A stretch of DNA of 64,000 nt from Sphingomonas sp. IW22 (lineage in GTDB: Bacteria > Pseudomonadota > Alphaproteobacteria > Sphingomonadales > Sphingomonadaceae), in NCBI RefSeq assembly GCF_041321155.1, contig NZ_JBGGWB010000001.1, positions 1,302,001 through 1,366,000 on the forward strand, read 5' to 3'. The notes below the pieces were generated by a model. It did not search any database, had not been told where the DNA came from, and was given only the letters and a program-made list of their open reading frames with translations. Below, one piece after another: positions 52,872 through 62,885 of the stretch (position 1 is the first letter of the stretch; the number at the start of each line of letters is the position of its first letter). The translations under genes and the position numbers were made by a program.

Positions 52872-55800
52872 ATGAACTTCCGCAACATCTCGGCCTGGTC
52901 GATCCGCAATCCCGTTCCCTCGCTGGTGCTGTTCGCGGCGCTGACGATTGCGGGGCTGGTCAGCTTCATGCGAATGGACGTCAACAACGAGCCCGACGTG
53001 GAATTCCCCGTCGCGATCGTTGTCGTCAGCCAGCCCGGGGCCGCCCCGACCGAGCTTGAGACCCAGGTGACGCAACGCGTCGAATCGGCGGTGCGCTCGC
53101 TTCAGGGCATCGACGAGATTTCGTCCAACGTGCAGGAAGGCTCGTCCACCACCGTCGTCCAGCTGGCGATCGGCACGCCGATCGACCGCGCGGTGCAGGA
53201 TGTGCGAGAAGCCATCACCCAGATCCGCAGCGAATTGCCGGAGGGCATTCTCGAACCGCAAATCTATCGCGCCAACACCACCGACAACGATCTGGCCAGC
53301 TTTACCGCCATCGCGCCCGACATGACGATCGAGCAGTTGAGCTGGTACGTCGACAATACCGTCGCCAAGGAATTGCTGTCGGTTCCCGGCCTGTCGACGG
53401 TGGAGCGGATCGGCGGCGTCGACCGCGAAATCCGCGTCGTGCTCGACCCCGTAAAGCTCCAGTCGTTCGGCATCACCGCGACTCAGGTCAACAACCAGCT
53501 GCGTCAGGTCAATCTGAACGCCGCGGGCGGCCGCGCGGAAATCGCCGGCTCGGAACAGGCGGTGCGCGTGCTGGGCAATGCCCAGAGCGCCTATGACCTC
53601 GGCCAGACCCAGATCGCGCTGGGCGACGGGCGCACCGTGCGGCTGGCCGACATCGCCCGCGTGCGGGACGCTTATGCCGAAATCCGGTCAAAGGCCGAAT
53701 ATAACAAGCGTCAGGTCATCGCATTCGACATCAAGCGCGCAAAGGGCGCATCGGACGTCAATGTCTACAACGGCGCGGTCGAAAAGCTGAAGCAGCTTCA
53801 GGAACGCAACCCTAAGGTGCGTTTCGAACGACTGTTCAACAACGTCAAATATGTCGAGGACCAGTATCACAGCGCCCTGTCGGCGCTGGTCGAGGGTGCG
53901 GTCCTGGCCGTCATCGTCGTGTTCTTCTTCCTGCGCGACTGGCGCGCAACGGCGATTTCGGCGCTGGCCATCCCGATGTCGGCGATCCCCGCCTTCTGGT
54001 TCATGGACATGCTGGGCTTCACGCTCAACCAGATGACGCTGCTGGCGCTCAGCCTGGTCGCGGGTGTGCTGGTCGACGACGCCATCGTCGAAATCGAGAA
54101 TATCGTGCGCCACATGCGGATGGGCAAATCCGCCTATCAGGCATCGATCGACGCCGCCGACGAAATCGGGCTGGCGGTGCTGGCGACCACGATGGCGATC
54201 GTCGCAGTGTTCCTGCCCGTAGGCCTGATGCCGGGCATTTCGGGCCAGTATTTCAAGAATTTCGGCCTGACCGTCGTTGCCGCAGTGCTGGTCAGCCTGG
54301 CCGTGGCGCGCCTGATCACGCCGATGATCGCGGCCTATTTCCTGAAGGCCAAGGGTCACGCCGAACATGGCGAGGGGCCGATCATGGACGCTTATGTCGG
54401 CGTGCTTCGCTGGTCGCTGCGCCATGAACGCGCCAAGGCTTTTGCCGCGAAGGGCGGCTGGTGGCGCAAGCTGGTTGCACCGATCTTCGATCACCGCGTC
54501 TGGGTGGTTGGCGCAGGCGGTCTGGCACTGGTGCTGACGCTGTTCATGTTCACGGTCCTGCCGCAGACGTTCCAGCCGACGCAGGATGCCGACGACGTCA
54601 CCGCGATGGTCGAAATGGTGCCGGGCACGACGCTGGCCCAGACGGACCGCGTCGTTCAGCAGGTGCAACAGATCCTGGCGCAGGAAGACATCGTCACTGA
54701 TACCTATGCCCGCAGCTTTGTCGGCAATGGGCGCGTGACGGCGATGCTGGCCGAGGACCGCAAGGAAAAGAGCAACGAGTTCGAACGCCGCCTAGCCCCG
54801 CGCCTGGCGGCGATCGCCGACGCACGCGTCAACTTCCGCGCTCAGGGCGGCTGGGGCGGGTCGGGACGCGACCTGACGATTACGCTGGGCGGTGAGGATC
54901 CGGTGCTGCTGGCCGAAACGGGCAACCGCATCATGGCCGAAATGGCACGCCTGCCGACCGTTGTCGCGCCGCGCGTGCAGGGCGACCTGCAACGCCCCGA
55001 AATCACCATCCGTCCGCGGCTGGACCTGGCCGCCAGCATGGGCGTGACCACATCGGCGCTGTCCAACGCGATCCGCATCGCCACGCTGGGCGACATCGAT
55101 CAGAACAGCGCGCGCTTCAGCCTGAACGACCGGCAGATTCCGATCCGCGTCGCACTGGATGAAAATGCCCGTGAGCGGCTGTCGACGATCCAGAACCTGC
55201 CGGTCCAGACGCAGATGGGCGGATCGGTGCCGCTGTCGGTGGTTGCCGATATCGGTTTTGGCGCAGGGCCGACGCGCATCGACCGCGTCAACCAACAGCG
55301 CCGACTGATGATCGGTGCCGACCTGGCGCAGGGCGTGGTCAGCAGCGAGGCGATGAAGCAGATCGACGCCCTGCCGTCGATGAAGAACCTGCCGCTGGGT
55401 GTGAACCGGCTGACGCTGGGGCAAAGCAAGTTCCAGGCAGAGATGATCACCAACTTCATCATTGCCGTCGTATCCGGCATTCTGCTGGTGCTCGCGGTGC
55501 TGGTGCTGCTCTACAAGCGGGTGATGCCGCCGTTCGTGAACATGGGTTCGCTGTTGCTGGCGCCGCTGGGCGGGTTGTTGGCGCTGTGGATCACGGGCGA
55601 GCCGATTTCGATGCCGGTGTATATCGGGTTGCTGATGCTGTTGGGCATCGTCGCCAAGAACTCGATCCTGCTGATCGACTTCTCGCTGGAGGAAATGGCC
55701 AAGGGCGTCGACAAGATGACCGCGATCGTCGACGCCGGGCACAAGCGCGCGCAGCCGATCGTAATGACCACGGTGGCGATGGTCGCGGGCATGGTGCCGA

Positions 55801-56081
55801 CCGCGCTGTCGCTGTCAGGCGACGGTTCATGGCGCGCGCCGATGGGGGTCACGGTGATCGGGGGCCTGACGCTGTCGACCATCCTGACGCTGCTGATCGT
55901 GCCCGCCACATTCAGCCTGGCGGTCGCGGTTGAGGCATGGGCCGGCCCGCGCCTGTCACGTCGACTGCTGACTTACCGGGCGGGTGACAATGCCGACGAT
56001 CAGGCAACGCTGATCGAACATCGGCCCGGCGGCCACATCCCTTATCGCCCCGACGATACGGGGTCGCAGCCGGCGGAGTGA
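52872..56081 (+). CDS. RND family efflux permease
   Basis: The protein has 1069 residues with two repeats of one plus five membrane helices and two large periplasmic loops. The proton-relay Asp pair appears in helix 4 (AGVLVDDAIVEIENIV). NNEPDVEFPVAIVVVSQPGA and GLLMLLGIVAKNSILLIDF are typical of the HAE family. It exports drugs or other amphiphiles with the adaptor upstream. Substrate is unknown. Confidence 0.95.
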   Translation: MNFRNISAWSIRNPVPSLVLFAALTIAGLVSFMRMDVNNEPDVEFPVAIVVVSQPGAAPTELETQVTQRVESAVRSLQGIDEISSNVQEGSSTTVVQLAIGTPIDRAVQDVREAITQIRSELPEGILEPQIYRANTTDNDLASFTAIAPDMTIEQLSWYVDNTVAKELLSVPGLSTVERIGGVDREIRVVLDPVKLQSFGITATQVNNQLRQVNLNAAGGRAEIAGSEQAVRVLGNAQSAYDLGQTQIALGDGRTVRLADIARVRDAYAEIRSKAEYNKRQVIAFDIKRAKGASDVNVYNGAVEKLKQLQERNPKVRFERLFNNVKYVEDQYHSALSALVEGAVLAVIVVFFFLRDWRATAISALAIPMSAIPAFWFMDMLGFTLNQMTLLALSLVAGVLVDDAIVEIENIVRHMRMGKSAYQASIDAADEIGLAVLATTMAIVAVFLPVGLMPGISGQYFKNFGLTVVAAVLVSLAVARLITPMIAAYFLKAKGHAEHGEGPIMDAYVGVLRWSLRHERAKAFAAKGGWWRKLVAPIFDHRVWVVGAGGLALVLTLFMFTVLPQTFQPTQDADDVTAMVEMVPGTTLAQTDRVVQQVQQILAQEDIVTDTYARSFVGNGRVTAMLAEDRKEKSNEFERRLAPRLAAIADARVNFRAQGGWGGSGRDLTITLGGEDPVLLAETGNRIMAEMARLPTVVAPRVQGDLQRPEITIRPRLDLAASMGVTTSALSNAIRIATLGDIDQNSARFSLNDRQIPIRVALDENARERLSTIQNLPVQTQMGGSVPLSVVADIGFGAGPTRIDRVNQQRRLMIGADLAQGVVSSEAMKQIDALPSMKNLPLGVNRLTLGQSKFQAEMITNFIIAVVSGILLVLAVLVLLYKRVMPPFVNMGSLLLAPLGGLLALWITGEPISMPVYIGLLMLLGIVAKNSILLIDFSLEEMAKGVDKMTAIVDAGHKRAQPIVMTTVAMVAGMVPTALSLSGDGSWRAPMGVTVIGGLTLSTILTLLIVPATFSLAVAVEAWAGPRLSRRLLTYRAGDNADDQATLIEHRPGGHIPYRPDDTGSQPAE

Positions 56082-56126
56082 CGATCCGGGGTTGAACCTT
56101 CGCCGGGTTCGGGGATTGTTGCGGAT

Positions 56127-57398
56127 ATGAATCGTCCGCAGCGCGTCTCCACCCCCGGCGACGCCCCGCCCCTGCAACTTCAGCGGATGCGCCGCATCGC
56201 CACCGGGCTGTTGGTGGCGATGGCGGCGCTGTTCCTGCTGGCGCGCGCTCATGCCGGCGACTCGACCGGCTGGGGCTATGTTCAGGCCTTTGCCGAAGCG
56301 GCGATGGTCGGCGGTCTGGCCGACTGGTTCGCAGTCACCGCGCTGTTCCGACATCCGCTGGGCCTGCCCATACCGCACACCGCGATCATCCCGCGTAACA
56401 AGGACCGCATCGGCGACACGCTGGCGGTGTTCCTGCGCACCAATTTCCTGATCCCGCGCGTCGTCGCCCGGCGGATGCAGCGCATCGACGTCGCGGCGGC
56501 GCTGGGTCGCTGGCTGGCGGATCCCGGCGGCGCGGCCAGTGCAGGCCGTCTGCGCCACGGCGCATCGCGAATGGCCGCCGACCTGCTCGAATCGCTGGAT
56601 CAGGAGAGGCTGGGCGGCATGGTGCGCGGTGCACTGTCGGGCCAGCTACGCCAGCTCGACGTCGCGCCGATGCTTGGCCGCGCGCTGGATGCGGCGATTG
56701 TCGACGGGCGCCACGTGCCTTTGATGGACGGTATCATCCGCTGGGCCGCGCGCGTGCTGGAGGCGAACGAACATCTGATCCGCGCCATGGTGCAGGAACG
56801 GTCCGGCACGATCCTGCGCTGGACGGGGCTGGACGAAACGCTGGCCAACAAGATCATTGATGGGTTGGACCGGATGGTCATGGAAATGGCCGCCGATCCC
56901 CATCACCCCCTTCGCGCCAAGGCTGAGGAAGGGCTGGCGAAGCTGGCCCACGATCTTCAGCACGACCCCGACACCCAGGCTCGCGTCATGGCGTTCAAGG
57001 CAGAGATGCTCGACAACCCCGCATTGGGCGATTGGTGGCAGGGCGTATGGGAACGGATGCGTGGCGGGATGCTGCGGCTGGCGCGCGATCCCGACATGAT
57101 GATGCGCGGGCGGTTCGGGGAAGCGATGGCCGCGCTCGGCAACACGTTACAGGGCGATCCGATGCTGGCGCGCACCGTCAATCGCTTTGCCCGCCGTGCG
57201 GCAGTCGGGGCGGCAGCGGATTACGGCGATGCGATCGTCCGGCTCGTCAGCGACACCATCCGCGGGTGGGACGTCGCGACGATCACGCTGCGTCTGGAAA
57301 ATGCGGTCGGCCGCGACCTGCAATATATCCGCATCAACGGCACGCTGGTGGGCGGCTCCGTCGGGCTGGTTCTTCACGCCATCGAAGCGGCGCTTTGA
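56127..57398 (+). CDS. DUF445 membrane-anchored protein
   Basis: The protein has 423 residues. Residues about 25-45 form an N-terminal helix, and AEAAMVGGLADWFAVTALFR with HPLGLPIPHTAIIPRNKDRI is the DUF445/YjiN signature. A long helical domain of about 300 residues follows and the C-terminus (INGTLVGGSVGLVLHAIEAA) is again hydrophobic. The function is unknown; the topology suggests tethering to the inner membrane. Confidence 0.92.
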   Translation: MNRPQRVSTPGDAPPLQLQRMRRIATGLLVAMAALFLLARAHAGDSTGWGYVQAFAEAAMVGGLADWFAVTALFRHPLGLPIPHTAIIPRNKDRIGDTLAVFLRTNFLIPRVVARRMQRIDVAAALGRWLADPGGAASAGRLRHGASRMAADLLESLDQERLGGMVRGALSGQLRQLDVAPMLGRALDAAIVDGRHVPLMDGIIRWAARVLEANEHLIRAMVQERSGTILRWTGLDETLANKIIDGLDRMVMEMAADPHHPLRAKAEEGLAKLAHDLQHDPDTQARVMAFKAEMLDNPALGDWWQGVWERMRGGMLRLARDPDMMMRGRFGEAMAALGNTLQGDPMLARTVNRFARRAAVGAAADYGDAIVRLVSDTIRGWDVATITLRLENAVGRDLQYIRINGTLVGGSVGLVLHAIEAAL

Positions 57399-57400
57399 CT

Positions 57401-58072
57401 TCAGCGCCAGTCCAGGATCGGCCATCCCCGCGCCGCCGCCATCCGCTTGAGCGGCGGGTGCGGGTTCACCACGAACGGCTCGTCGGCGGCCTCCAGCATG
57501 GGGGCATCGCTGACATGATCGCTATAGAAACGGATATGCGCGTGCCGACGGTCGATGCCCTGCTGGTCCAGCCACGCCTCCACCATGCGCCGTTTGGCGG
57601 GGCCATAGCAATTGTCGCCGGCCACCCCGCTCAACACATCGCCCGCCGCATCGCGCCGCACTTCGGTACCGATCACCGTGTCGAAGCCCAGCCGCGCGGC
57701 AATCGCCTCTGCATAGAAACGATAGGATGCGGTCGCCAGAACCAGGCGATAGCCATCGGCATGATCGGCCGCGATCCGCGCGCGCGCCTGAGCCATCACC
57801 TGATCGCGCTCGATCGTGCCGGCAAAGGCCGCGACCAGATCACGCATCGTATCGGCGGGAATGCGCCGCCCCAGCATCAGACGCTGGGTCAGCCCCTTCA
57901 GCCGCGCACGGTCGACCAACCGCAGCGGGTGACCCAACGCCATCGCGCCGGCGACGGGCAGCAGCGCCAGTCGCCACGGCGCGCGACGACGCGCGCCTGC
58001 GATCAGGAAACGCGTCCACGTCGCGTCGCGCGTGATCGTTTTGTCCATGTCATAGATCGCCAAACGCACCAT
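57401..58072 (-). CDS. HAD-IB family phosphatase
   Basis: The protein has 223 residues. Motif I YDMDKTITRD has the nucleophile Asp (DxDxT), motif II is LVLATASYRFY, and the last acidic motif is SDHVSDAPML. The layout matches SerB-like and phosphatidylglycerophosphatase-like HAD-IB hydrolases. Substrate is not evident. It is convergent with the DUF445 gene (2 bases apart) and divergent from mlaE. Confidence 0.9.
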   Translation of the reverse strand: MVRLAIYDMDKTITRDATWTRFLIAGARRRAPWRLALLPVAGAMALGHPLRLVDRARLKGLTQRLMLGRRIPADTMRDLVAAFAGTIERDQVMAQARARIAADHADGYRLVLATASYRFYAEAIAARLGFDTVIGTEVRRDAAGDVLSGVAGDNCYGPAKRRMVEAWLDQQGIDRRHAHIRFYSDHVSDAPMLEAADEPFVVNPHPPLKRMAAARGWPILDWR

Positions 58073-58134
58073 GATGCCGCCAATGGCGCCTCTACGCTTG
58101 CCGATCCAGCGCGAATCGTTGATGGAGGCGGGCG

Positions 58135-59238
58135 ATGACGGGACAGGCCGATTTTGTCCGCGACGGCGCGGGCGGCGATACGATCCGCTTCACGGGCGAC
58201 CTGTCGCTCGCGCGGTTGGGCGACATGCCCGAACGGCTGGAAGCACAGGAGGCGGCGCGCACGCTCGACCTGTCGCAGATCGAGCGAATCGACACGGTGG
58301 GCGCATGGGTCGTCCACCGCTTCGCCCGCGACAACGGCGCCGAAATCACCGGATTGAGCGAACAGGCCGAACGGCTGATGGAACAGGTGGTCGACGCCGA
58401 CCGCCCGCTGGCCGTCCCGCCCCGCCCGCTGCCCTCCGGCCTGCGCGTGCTGGACGAGGTCGGCGCCGCGACCGCGGTGGCGGGCCGCACGCTGCTGGGC
58501 CTGTTGGGCTTCATGGGCGCGACCGCGATCGCCTTTGCCAATGTCGTGCGCCATCCCAGCCGCTTCCGCTTCAACGCGACGGTTCACCGGTTCGAAGTGG
58601 TCGGCGTCTCCGCGCTCGGCATCGTCGGGCTGATGAGTTTCCTGATCGGCATCGTCATCGCGCAACAAGGCGCGGTACAGTTGCGCCAATTCGGGGCCGA
58701 GGTGTTCACGATCAACCTGATCGGGCGCATCACGCTTCGCGAACTGGGCGTGCTGATGACGGCGATCATGGTCGCGGGCCGATCGGGCTCGGCCTTTGCC
58801 GCGCAGCTCGGCACGATGAAGCTGACCGAGGAAATCGACGCCATGCGCACCATCGGCGTCAGCCCCATGGAGGCGCTGGTGCTGCCCCGCGTGCTGTCGG
58901 CCGTGATGCTGATGCCGCTTCTGGGCTTTTACGCGTCGCTGGTCGCGATCATTGGCGGTGGGCTGCTGTGCTGGATCAGCCTGGACATTCCGCCCATCAC
59001 CTTCATCCAGCGCATCCGCGAAGTGGTGCCGATCACCGACCTGTATGTCGGCCTGGTCAAGGCACCGGTGTTCGGCGCGATCATCGCCATGTCGGGCTGT
59101 TTTCAGGGGATGCTGGTCGAAAGCGACGCCGAACAGGTCGGCCTGCGCACCACCAGCGCGGTGGTGCAGGCGATCTTCCTCGTCATCGTCCTCGACGCTT
59201 TCTTTGCGGTCTTCTTCACCTGGATCGGCTGGATATGA
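58135..59238 (+). CDS. mlaE: Mla-type ABC transporter permease with N-terminal STAS-like domain
   Basis: The protein has 367 residues. The first 100 or so form a STAS-like domain (RFTGDLSLARLGDMPERLEA is representative), which in E. coli is a separate protein, MlaB. The rest is a MlaE permease with about five to six helices (GTMKLTEEIDAMRTIGVSPM is the coupling-helix signature). It works with an ATPase and an MCE protein to move phospholipids between the membranes. The ATPase starts in its stop codon (ATGA). Confidence 0.93.
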   Translation: MTGQADFVRDGAGGDTIRFTGDLSLARLGDMPERLEAQEAARTLDLSQIERIDTVGAWVVHRFARDNGAEITGLSEQAERLMEQVVDADRPLAVPPRPLPSGLRVLDEVGAATAVAGRTLLGLLGFMGATAIAFANVVRHPSRFRFNATVHRFEVVGVSALGIVGLMSFLIGIVIAQQGAVQLRQFGAEVFTINLIGRITLRELGVLMTAIMVAGRSGSAFAAQLGTMKLTEEIDAMRTIGVSPMEALVLPRVLSAVMLMPLLGFYASLVAIIGGGLLCWISLDIPPITFIQRIREVVPITDLYVGLVKAPVFGAIIAMSGCFQGMLVESDAEQVGLRTTSAVVQAIFLVIVLDAFFAVFFTWIGWI

Positions 59239-60098
59239 GCGAGCTTACGCCCGGCCGCGACGGCGAACCCATCATTCGCGTCAGCGGCATTCGCAACGCG
59301 TTCGGCGATCAGGTCGTCCACGACAATCTCGACCTCGAAGTGCGGCGGGGCGAGATACTGGGCGTGGTGGGCGGATCGGGCACCGGCAAATCGGTGCTGA
59401 TGCGCTCGATCATCGGCCTTCAGCACCCCGTCGACGGCAATATCGAGGTTTTTGGCGAACCGACCATCGGCCGTGAAGAAACCGAAGCGGTCGACGTGCG
59501 CAAGCGCTGGGGCGTGCTGTTTCAGGGTGGCGCCCTGTTCTCCACCCTGACCGTCGCCGAAAATGTGCAGGTGCCGCTGCGCGAATTCTATCCCGGCCTG
59601 TCACAGGCGCTGCTGGCCGAAATCGCGAATTACAAGGTGGTCATGACCGGACTGCCGGCCGAGGCCGGGCCGAAATACCCCTCCGAATTGTCGGGCGGCA
59701 TGAAGAAGCGCGCGGGTCTGGCGCGCGCGCTGGCGCTGGATCCCGAATTGCTGTTTCTGGACGAACCGACTGCGGGCCTGGATCCCATCGGCGCGGCGGC
59801 GTTTGACGAGTTGACCAAGTCGCTCCAACGGTCACTGGGCCTGACGGTGTTCCTGATCACCCACGATCTGGACACGCTGCACGCCATTTGCGACCGGGTG
59901 GCGGTGCTGGCCGACAAGAAGGTGATCGCCGTCGGCACGATCCCCGAATTGCTGGCGCTCGACCACCCGTGGATTCAGGAATATTTCAACGGCCCGCGCG
60001 GTCGTGCTGCCGTCGCCAGCGCCGAACGCGCCGGTGCGGCCCCGGATGTCGCCACCCCTTCCCCCTCCCCGGCGCCCGCGCGCTCGGACATGAGGTAA
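59235..60098 (+). CDS. mlaF: Mla-type ABC transporter ATP-binding protein
   Basis: The protein has 287 residues. Walker A is GGSGTGKSVL, the signature LSGGMKKRAGLARALALDP and Walker B LLFLDEPTAGLDP, with ITHDLDTLH as H-loop. These match MlaF/Ttg2A proteins. A Pro/Ala-rich tail of about 25 residues follows the family end. The start overlaps the permease stop; the mlaD-like gene begins four bases after the stop. Confidence 0.95.
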   Translation: MSELTPGRDGEPIIRVSGIRNAFGDQVVHDNLDLEVRRGEILGVVGGSGTGKSVLMRSIIGLQHPVDGNIEVFGEPTIGREETEAVDVRKRWGVLFQGGALFSTLTVAENVQVPLREFYPGLSQALLAEIANYKVVMTGLPAEAGPKYPSELSGGMKKRAGLARALALDPELLFLDEPTAGLDPIGAAAFDELTKSLQRSLGLTVFLITHDLDTLHAICDRVAVLADKKVIAVGTIPELLALDHPWIQEYFNGPRGRAAVASAERAGAAPDVATPSPSPAPARSDMR

Positions 60099-60102
60099 TC
60101 GC

Positions 60103-61068
60103 ATGGAAACCCGTTCCAATCACGTCCTTGTCGGCGCGGTCGTGCTGATCCTGCTGGCCATGCTGGCGTTGTTCACCGTCTGGCTGGCGCGCCTGTCGGG
60201 CGGCAACGAGAAGGAGTATGACATCTTCTTCAAGCAGGCGGTCGATGGCGTGAACAAGGGATCGCCCGTCAGCTTTTCGGGCGTGCCGTCGGGGCAGGTG
60301 ACCGATATCGCACTGTTCAAGCCCGATCCGCAATTCGTGCGCGTGCGCATCCGCGTCAACGACGATGTTCCGGTGCTGGAAGGGACGACCGCGACCATTC
60401 AGGGCATCGGCTTCACCGGCGTCAGCCAGGTCGCGCTGGACGGCGCGGTAAAGGGCGCCGCGCCCATTTCCTGTCCCCAGGACAGCGCGTCACAGGCATG
60501 CCCCTTTGGCGTGCCCGTCATTCCCACGCGACAGGGCGGGCTTGGCGCGATCCTCAATTCGGCGCCGCAGCTGCTTGAGCGCATCTCAACGCTGACCGAA
60601 CGCCTGACCGAGCTGTTGTCGGACCGCAACCAGAACTCGATCGCCGGTATCCTGGCCAACACCAACCGCCTGTCGGAAGCGCTGGCCGATCGCGGCCCCG
60701 AAATCGCCGCGACCATGGCCGAAACGCGCATCGCCATTCAAAAAGCGGGCACCGCCGCGCAGCAGATCGGCGAACTGGCCGCGACCACCAATGGCGTGCT
60801 GGCCGACGATGTGAAGCCCGCGATGCAGAATCTGAACAAGGCCATCGCATCGGCACAGAAGAGTGCGGAAACGCTCGACTCCGCCATCGGCGATGCGCGG
60901 CCGGGGCTTCAGGCATTTTCGAAACAGACCGTGCCCGAGGTCGGCCGCCTGGTGTCCGACCTTCAGACCTTGACCGAATCGCTGTCCGAAACGGCCGAAC
61001 GCGTGAACCGGGGTGGTGCCGGGTCGCTGGTCGGATCGCCCAAGCTCCCCGATTATGAAGGACAATGA
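60103..61068 (+). CDS. mlaD: MlaD-like MCE protein
   Basis: The protein has 321 residues. An N-terminal helix (about 8-30) anchors it in the inner membrane, then an MCE domain (about 40-115: YDIFFKQAVDGVNKGSPVSF, GQVTDIALFKPDPQFVRVRI). The C-terminal region is helical and contains low-complexity, coiled-coil-like repeats (LTERLTELLSDRNQNSIAGI). It carries phospholipid through the periplasm as a hexameric ring. Start is ATG 60103 with GTAATCGC upstream, a weak site. Confidence 0.92.
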   Translation: METRSNHVLVGAVVLILLAMLALFTVWLARLSGGNEKEYDIFFKQAVDGVNKGSPVSFSGVPSGQVTDIALFKPDPQFVRVRIRVNDDVPVLEGTTATIQGIGFTGVSQVALDGAVKGAAPISCPQDSASQACPFGVPVIPTRQGGLGAILNSAPQLLERISTLTERLTELLSDRNQNSIAGILANTNRLSEALADRGPEIAATMAETRIAIQKAGTAAQQIGELAATTNGVLADDVKPAMQNLNKAIASAQKSAETLDSAIGDARPGLQAFSKQTVPEVGRLVSDLQTLTESLSETAERVNRGGAGSLVGSPKLPDYEGQ

Positions 61069-61078
61069 GGGAAGCGCC

Positions 61079-61660
61079 ATGATGAAGAAGCTTGCCATCC
61101 TGCTCACCCTCCCGCTGGCCGCCTGCATCCGCTTTGGGGCGGAACCGCCGCCGTCGCTGCTGACGCTGAACCCGGTGGCCCAGGTGCCGGTGGGCGCCGC
61201 CGCCGATACCGGCACCGCGCGCAACATCACCATCCGGGTGCCCGTCGCGCCACAGGAAGTGTCGGTCACCCGCGTACCCGTGCGCGCCACCGACACCAGC
61301 ATCGCTTATGTGAAGGATGCCGAATGGGTGGAGCCGCCCGCCCGCCTGTTCGCGCGCCTGTTGTCCGACACCGTCACCGCCCGCACCGGCTATGTCGTGC
61401 TGTCCAACCGTCAGGCCAATCTGGATCCTGGCGCACAGCTGACCGGTGAGCTGCGCCAGTTCGGGCTGGATGCCAACGCCCGCGCGGCGATCGTCACCTA
61501 TGACGCGTCGTTGTTGCGAAAGGGTGCGGCCACGTTCGACAAACGCCGGTTCGAAGCGCGCGTGCCCGTCACCGCCATTGACGCCCCCAACGCCGCCGCG
61601 GGACTGAACCAGGCCGCCAATCAGGTCGCGACCGAAGTCGCCGACTGGATCGGCCGCTAA
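61079..61660 (+). CDS. ABC-type transport auxiliary lipoprotein (PqiC/DUF330 type)
   Basis: The protein has 193 residues with a lipoprotein signal (LLTLPLAACIRFG, cysteine 16). The LTLNPVAQVPVG start and the VPVAPQEVSVTRVPVR, WVEPPARLFARLL stretches match the auxiliary lipoprotein that follows MCE operons in alphaproteobacteria. It sits on the inner face of the outer membrane, replacing the E. coli MlaA/MlaC branch. It ends four bases into the convergent cyclophilin gene's stop. Confidence 0.88.
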   Translation: MMKKLAILLTLPLAACIRFGAEPPPSLLTLNPVAQVPVGAAADTGTARNITIRVPVAPQEVSVTRVPVRATDTSIAYVKDAEWVEPPARLFARLLSDTVTARTGYVVLSNRQANLDPGAQLTGELRQFGLDANARAAIVTYDASLLRKGAATFDKRRFEARVPVTAIDAPNAAAGLNQAANQVATEVADWIGR

Positions 61661-62682
61661 GGCGCAACCGCCCGCACGGGCACCGGCAGGTTACAGATAT
61701 CGACGCCACCGGCGGGCACGTTGAAAAACGCATCTCGCCGGTTGGCGCGTTCCGCAACATAGCGCGCGAAGGCCTCTCCCTCGGTCGACAGATACTCAAA
61801 GCGCGGCCGCTCGCGCGCTGGCAACTCGCTGGCCAGTCGCACGCGCACGATCGGCGTCCGCTCTGACGCGCGTTTGTAAAAGCCCAGATCGCCCGTGCCG
61901 CGCGTCAGGCCGGACAGATGCTCCATCCCGGCCACGACGCGCCCGACAATCGCTATATTGCGATCCAGATGGCGCGGCGCCTGTCCGATTACCGCGTAAA
62001 GCTCGGCCCCGCTCCCCGTATCCGGGGATAGATTCCGGCCGACGCCAACCATGCCATAGCAATGCGGAATCGTCGCCGCGTCGCCGCTGACGGCGATAGG
62101 CCATCCGCCGATCAGTTCCACCCACTCGGCATAGCTGTCGCGCTCGTGCCAGCCCTGCGGGGCGCGCGGCGTCACCGTGTCACGGATGGCGATTTCCGAC
62201 AGGCGGGCCGCCTGTCCCGCCCGTTCGGACAGGTCGCGGCCCTCGATCGTCGGCTGGGTCGCGCCGATCGCGTCGAGCGGCGTGACATAGGCGCTTTCGG
62301 GCACGCTGCGGATGCCGGCGGGCAGCGGCTTTTTCTCGGTCGGATCGCCCCATTGGACGACATAATTGTCCTGCACCCGCACGACGGCGGTGCCGTCCCA
62401 CCAATGCGCGCTGGCCAGCCGCCGGATATTATCGACCCATCCCGTCGAATAGGGCGCAGGCACCAGCTGGATCACCACCCGCCGCTGCTTACCACGACCC
62501 GCCGGTGCAAGATCGATGACCAGCAGGTCGCGTGCCTCGATCGAGCGCCATTCGGACAGCGGTGCTGCCGCCACGATCTCCCCCGGCGATTGCGGGGGCG
62601 GCGCTTCGGGCTGTGCCTGAACCATGGGAAGGGGAAGAGCGGCAAGCAGCGCGGCAAGCATCGACATGCGCAAACGTCGCAT
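61657..62682 (-). CDS. Periplasmic cyclophilin-type peptidyl-prolyl isomerase
   Basis: The protein has 341 residues. A signal peptide ends near LPMVQAQPE. The cyclophilin-like core includes VDNIRRLASAHWWDGTAVVR and WPIAVSGDAATIPHCYGMVG. The domain is divergent and I could not align the arginine/phenylalanine catalytic pair with certainty. Similar signal-bearing proteins are annotated as peptidylprolyl isomerase in sphingomonads. It may fold exported proteins. Confidence 0.78.
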   Translation of the reverse strand: MRRLRMSMLAALLAALPLPMVQAQPEAPPPQSPGEIVAAAPLSEWRSIEARDLLVIDLAPAGRGKQRRVVIQLVPAPYSTGWVDNIRRLASAHWWDGTAVVRVQDNYVVQWGDPTEKKPLPAGIRSVPESAYVTPLDAIGATQPTIEGRDLSERAGQAARLSEIAIRDTVTPRAPQGWHERDSYAEWVELIGGWPIAVSGDAATIPHCYGMVGVGRNLSPDTGSGAELYAVIGQAPRHLDRNIAIVGRVVAGMEHLSGLTRGTGDLGFYKRASERTPIVRVRLASELPARERPRFEYLSTEGEAFARYVAERANRRDAFFNVPAGGVDICNLPVPVRAVAP

Positions 62683-62758
62683 AAGCGATGCACTTCATGC
62701 AATCCCCACCTTGCAGGATCCAGCCACCTGCCCTAAGCGCCCCCCTTCCAGTGCCCGC

Positions 62759-62849
62759 GGAGCGGTGGCCGAGTGGTCGAAGGCGCTCGCCTGGAAAGTG
62801 AGTATACGGCAAAACCGTATCGAGGGTTCGAATCCCTCCCGCTCCGCCA
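62759..62849 (+). tRNA. tRNA-Ser (GGA anticodon)
   Basis: GGAGCGG pairs with CCGCTCC, the loop CTGGAAA carries GGA, a long variable arm (GTATACGGCAAAACCGTATC) is present, and the T-arm is GAGGG-TTCGAAT-CCCTC. The encoded CCA is at 62847-62849. Confidence 0.96.
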
Positions 62850-62885
62850 TCTAGCCCCGATCTTTACGAGAGTTTGGAATGCGGT
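62850..62885. other. Short gap after tRNA-Ser
   Basis: Thirty-six bases without a gene. No copy of the tRNA end is seen further along in this window, so no attachment repeat can be shown. Confidence 0.4.
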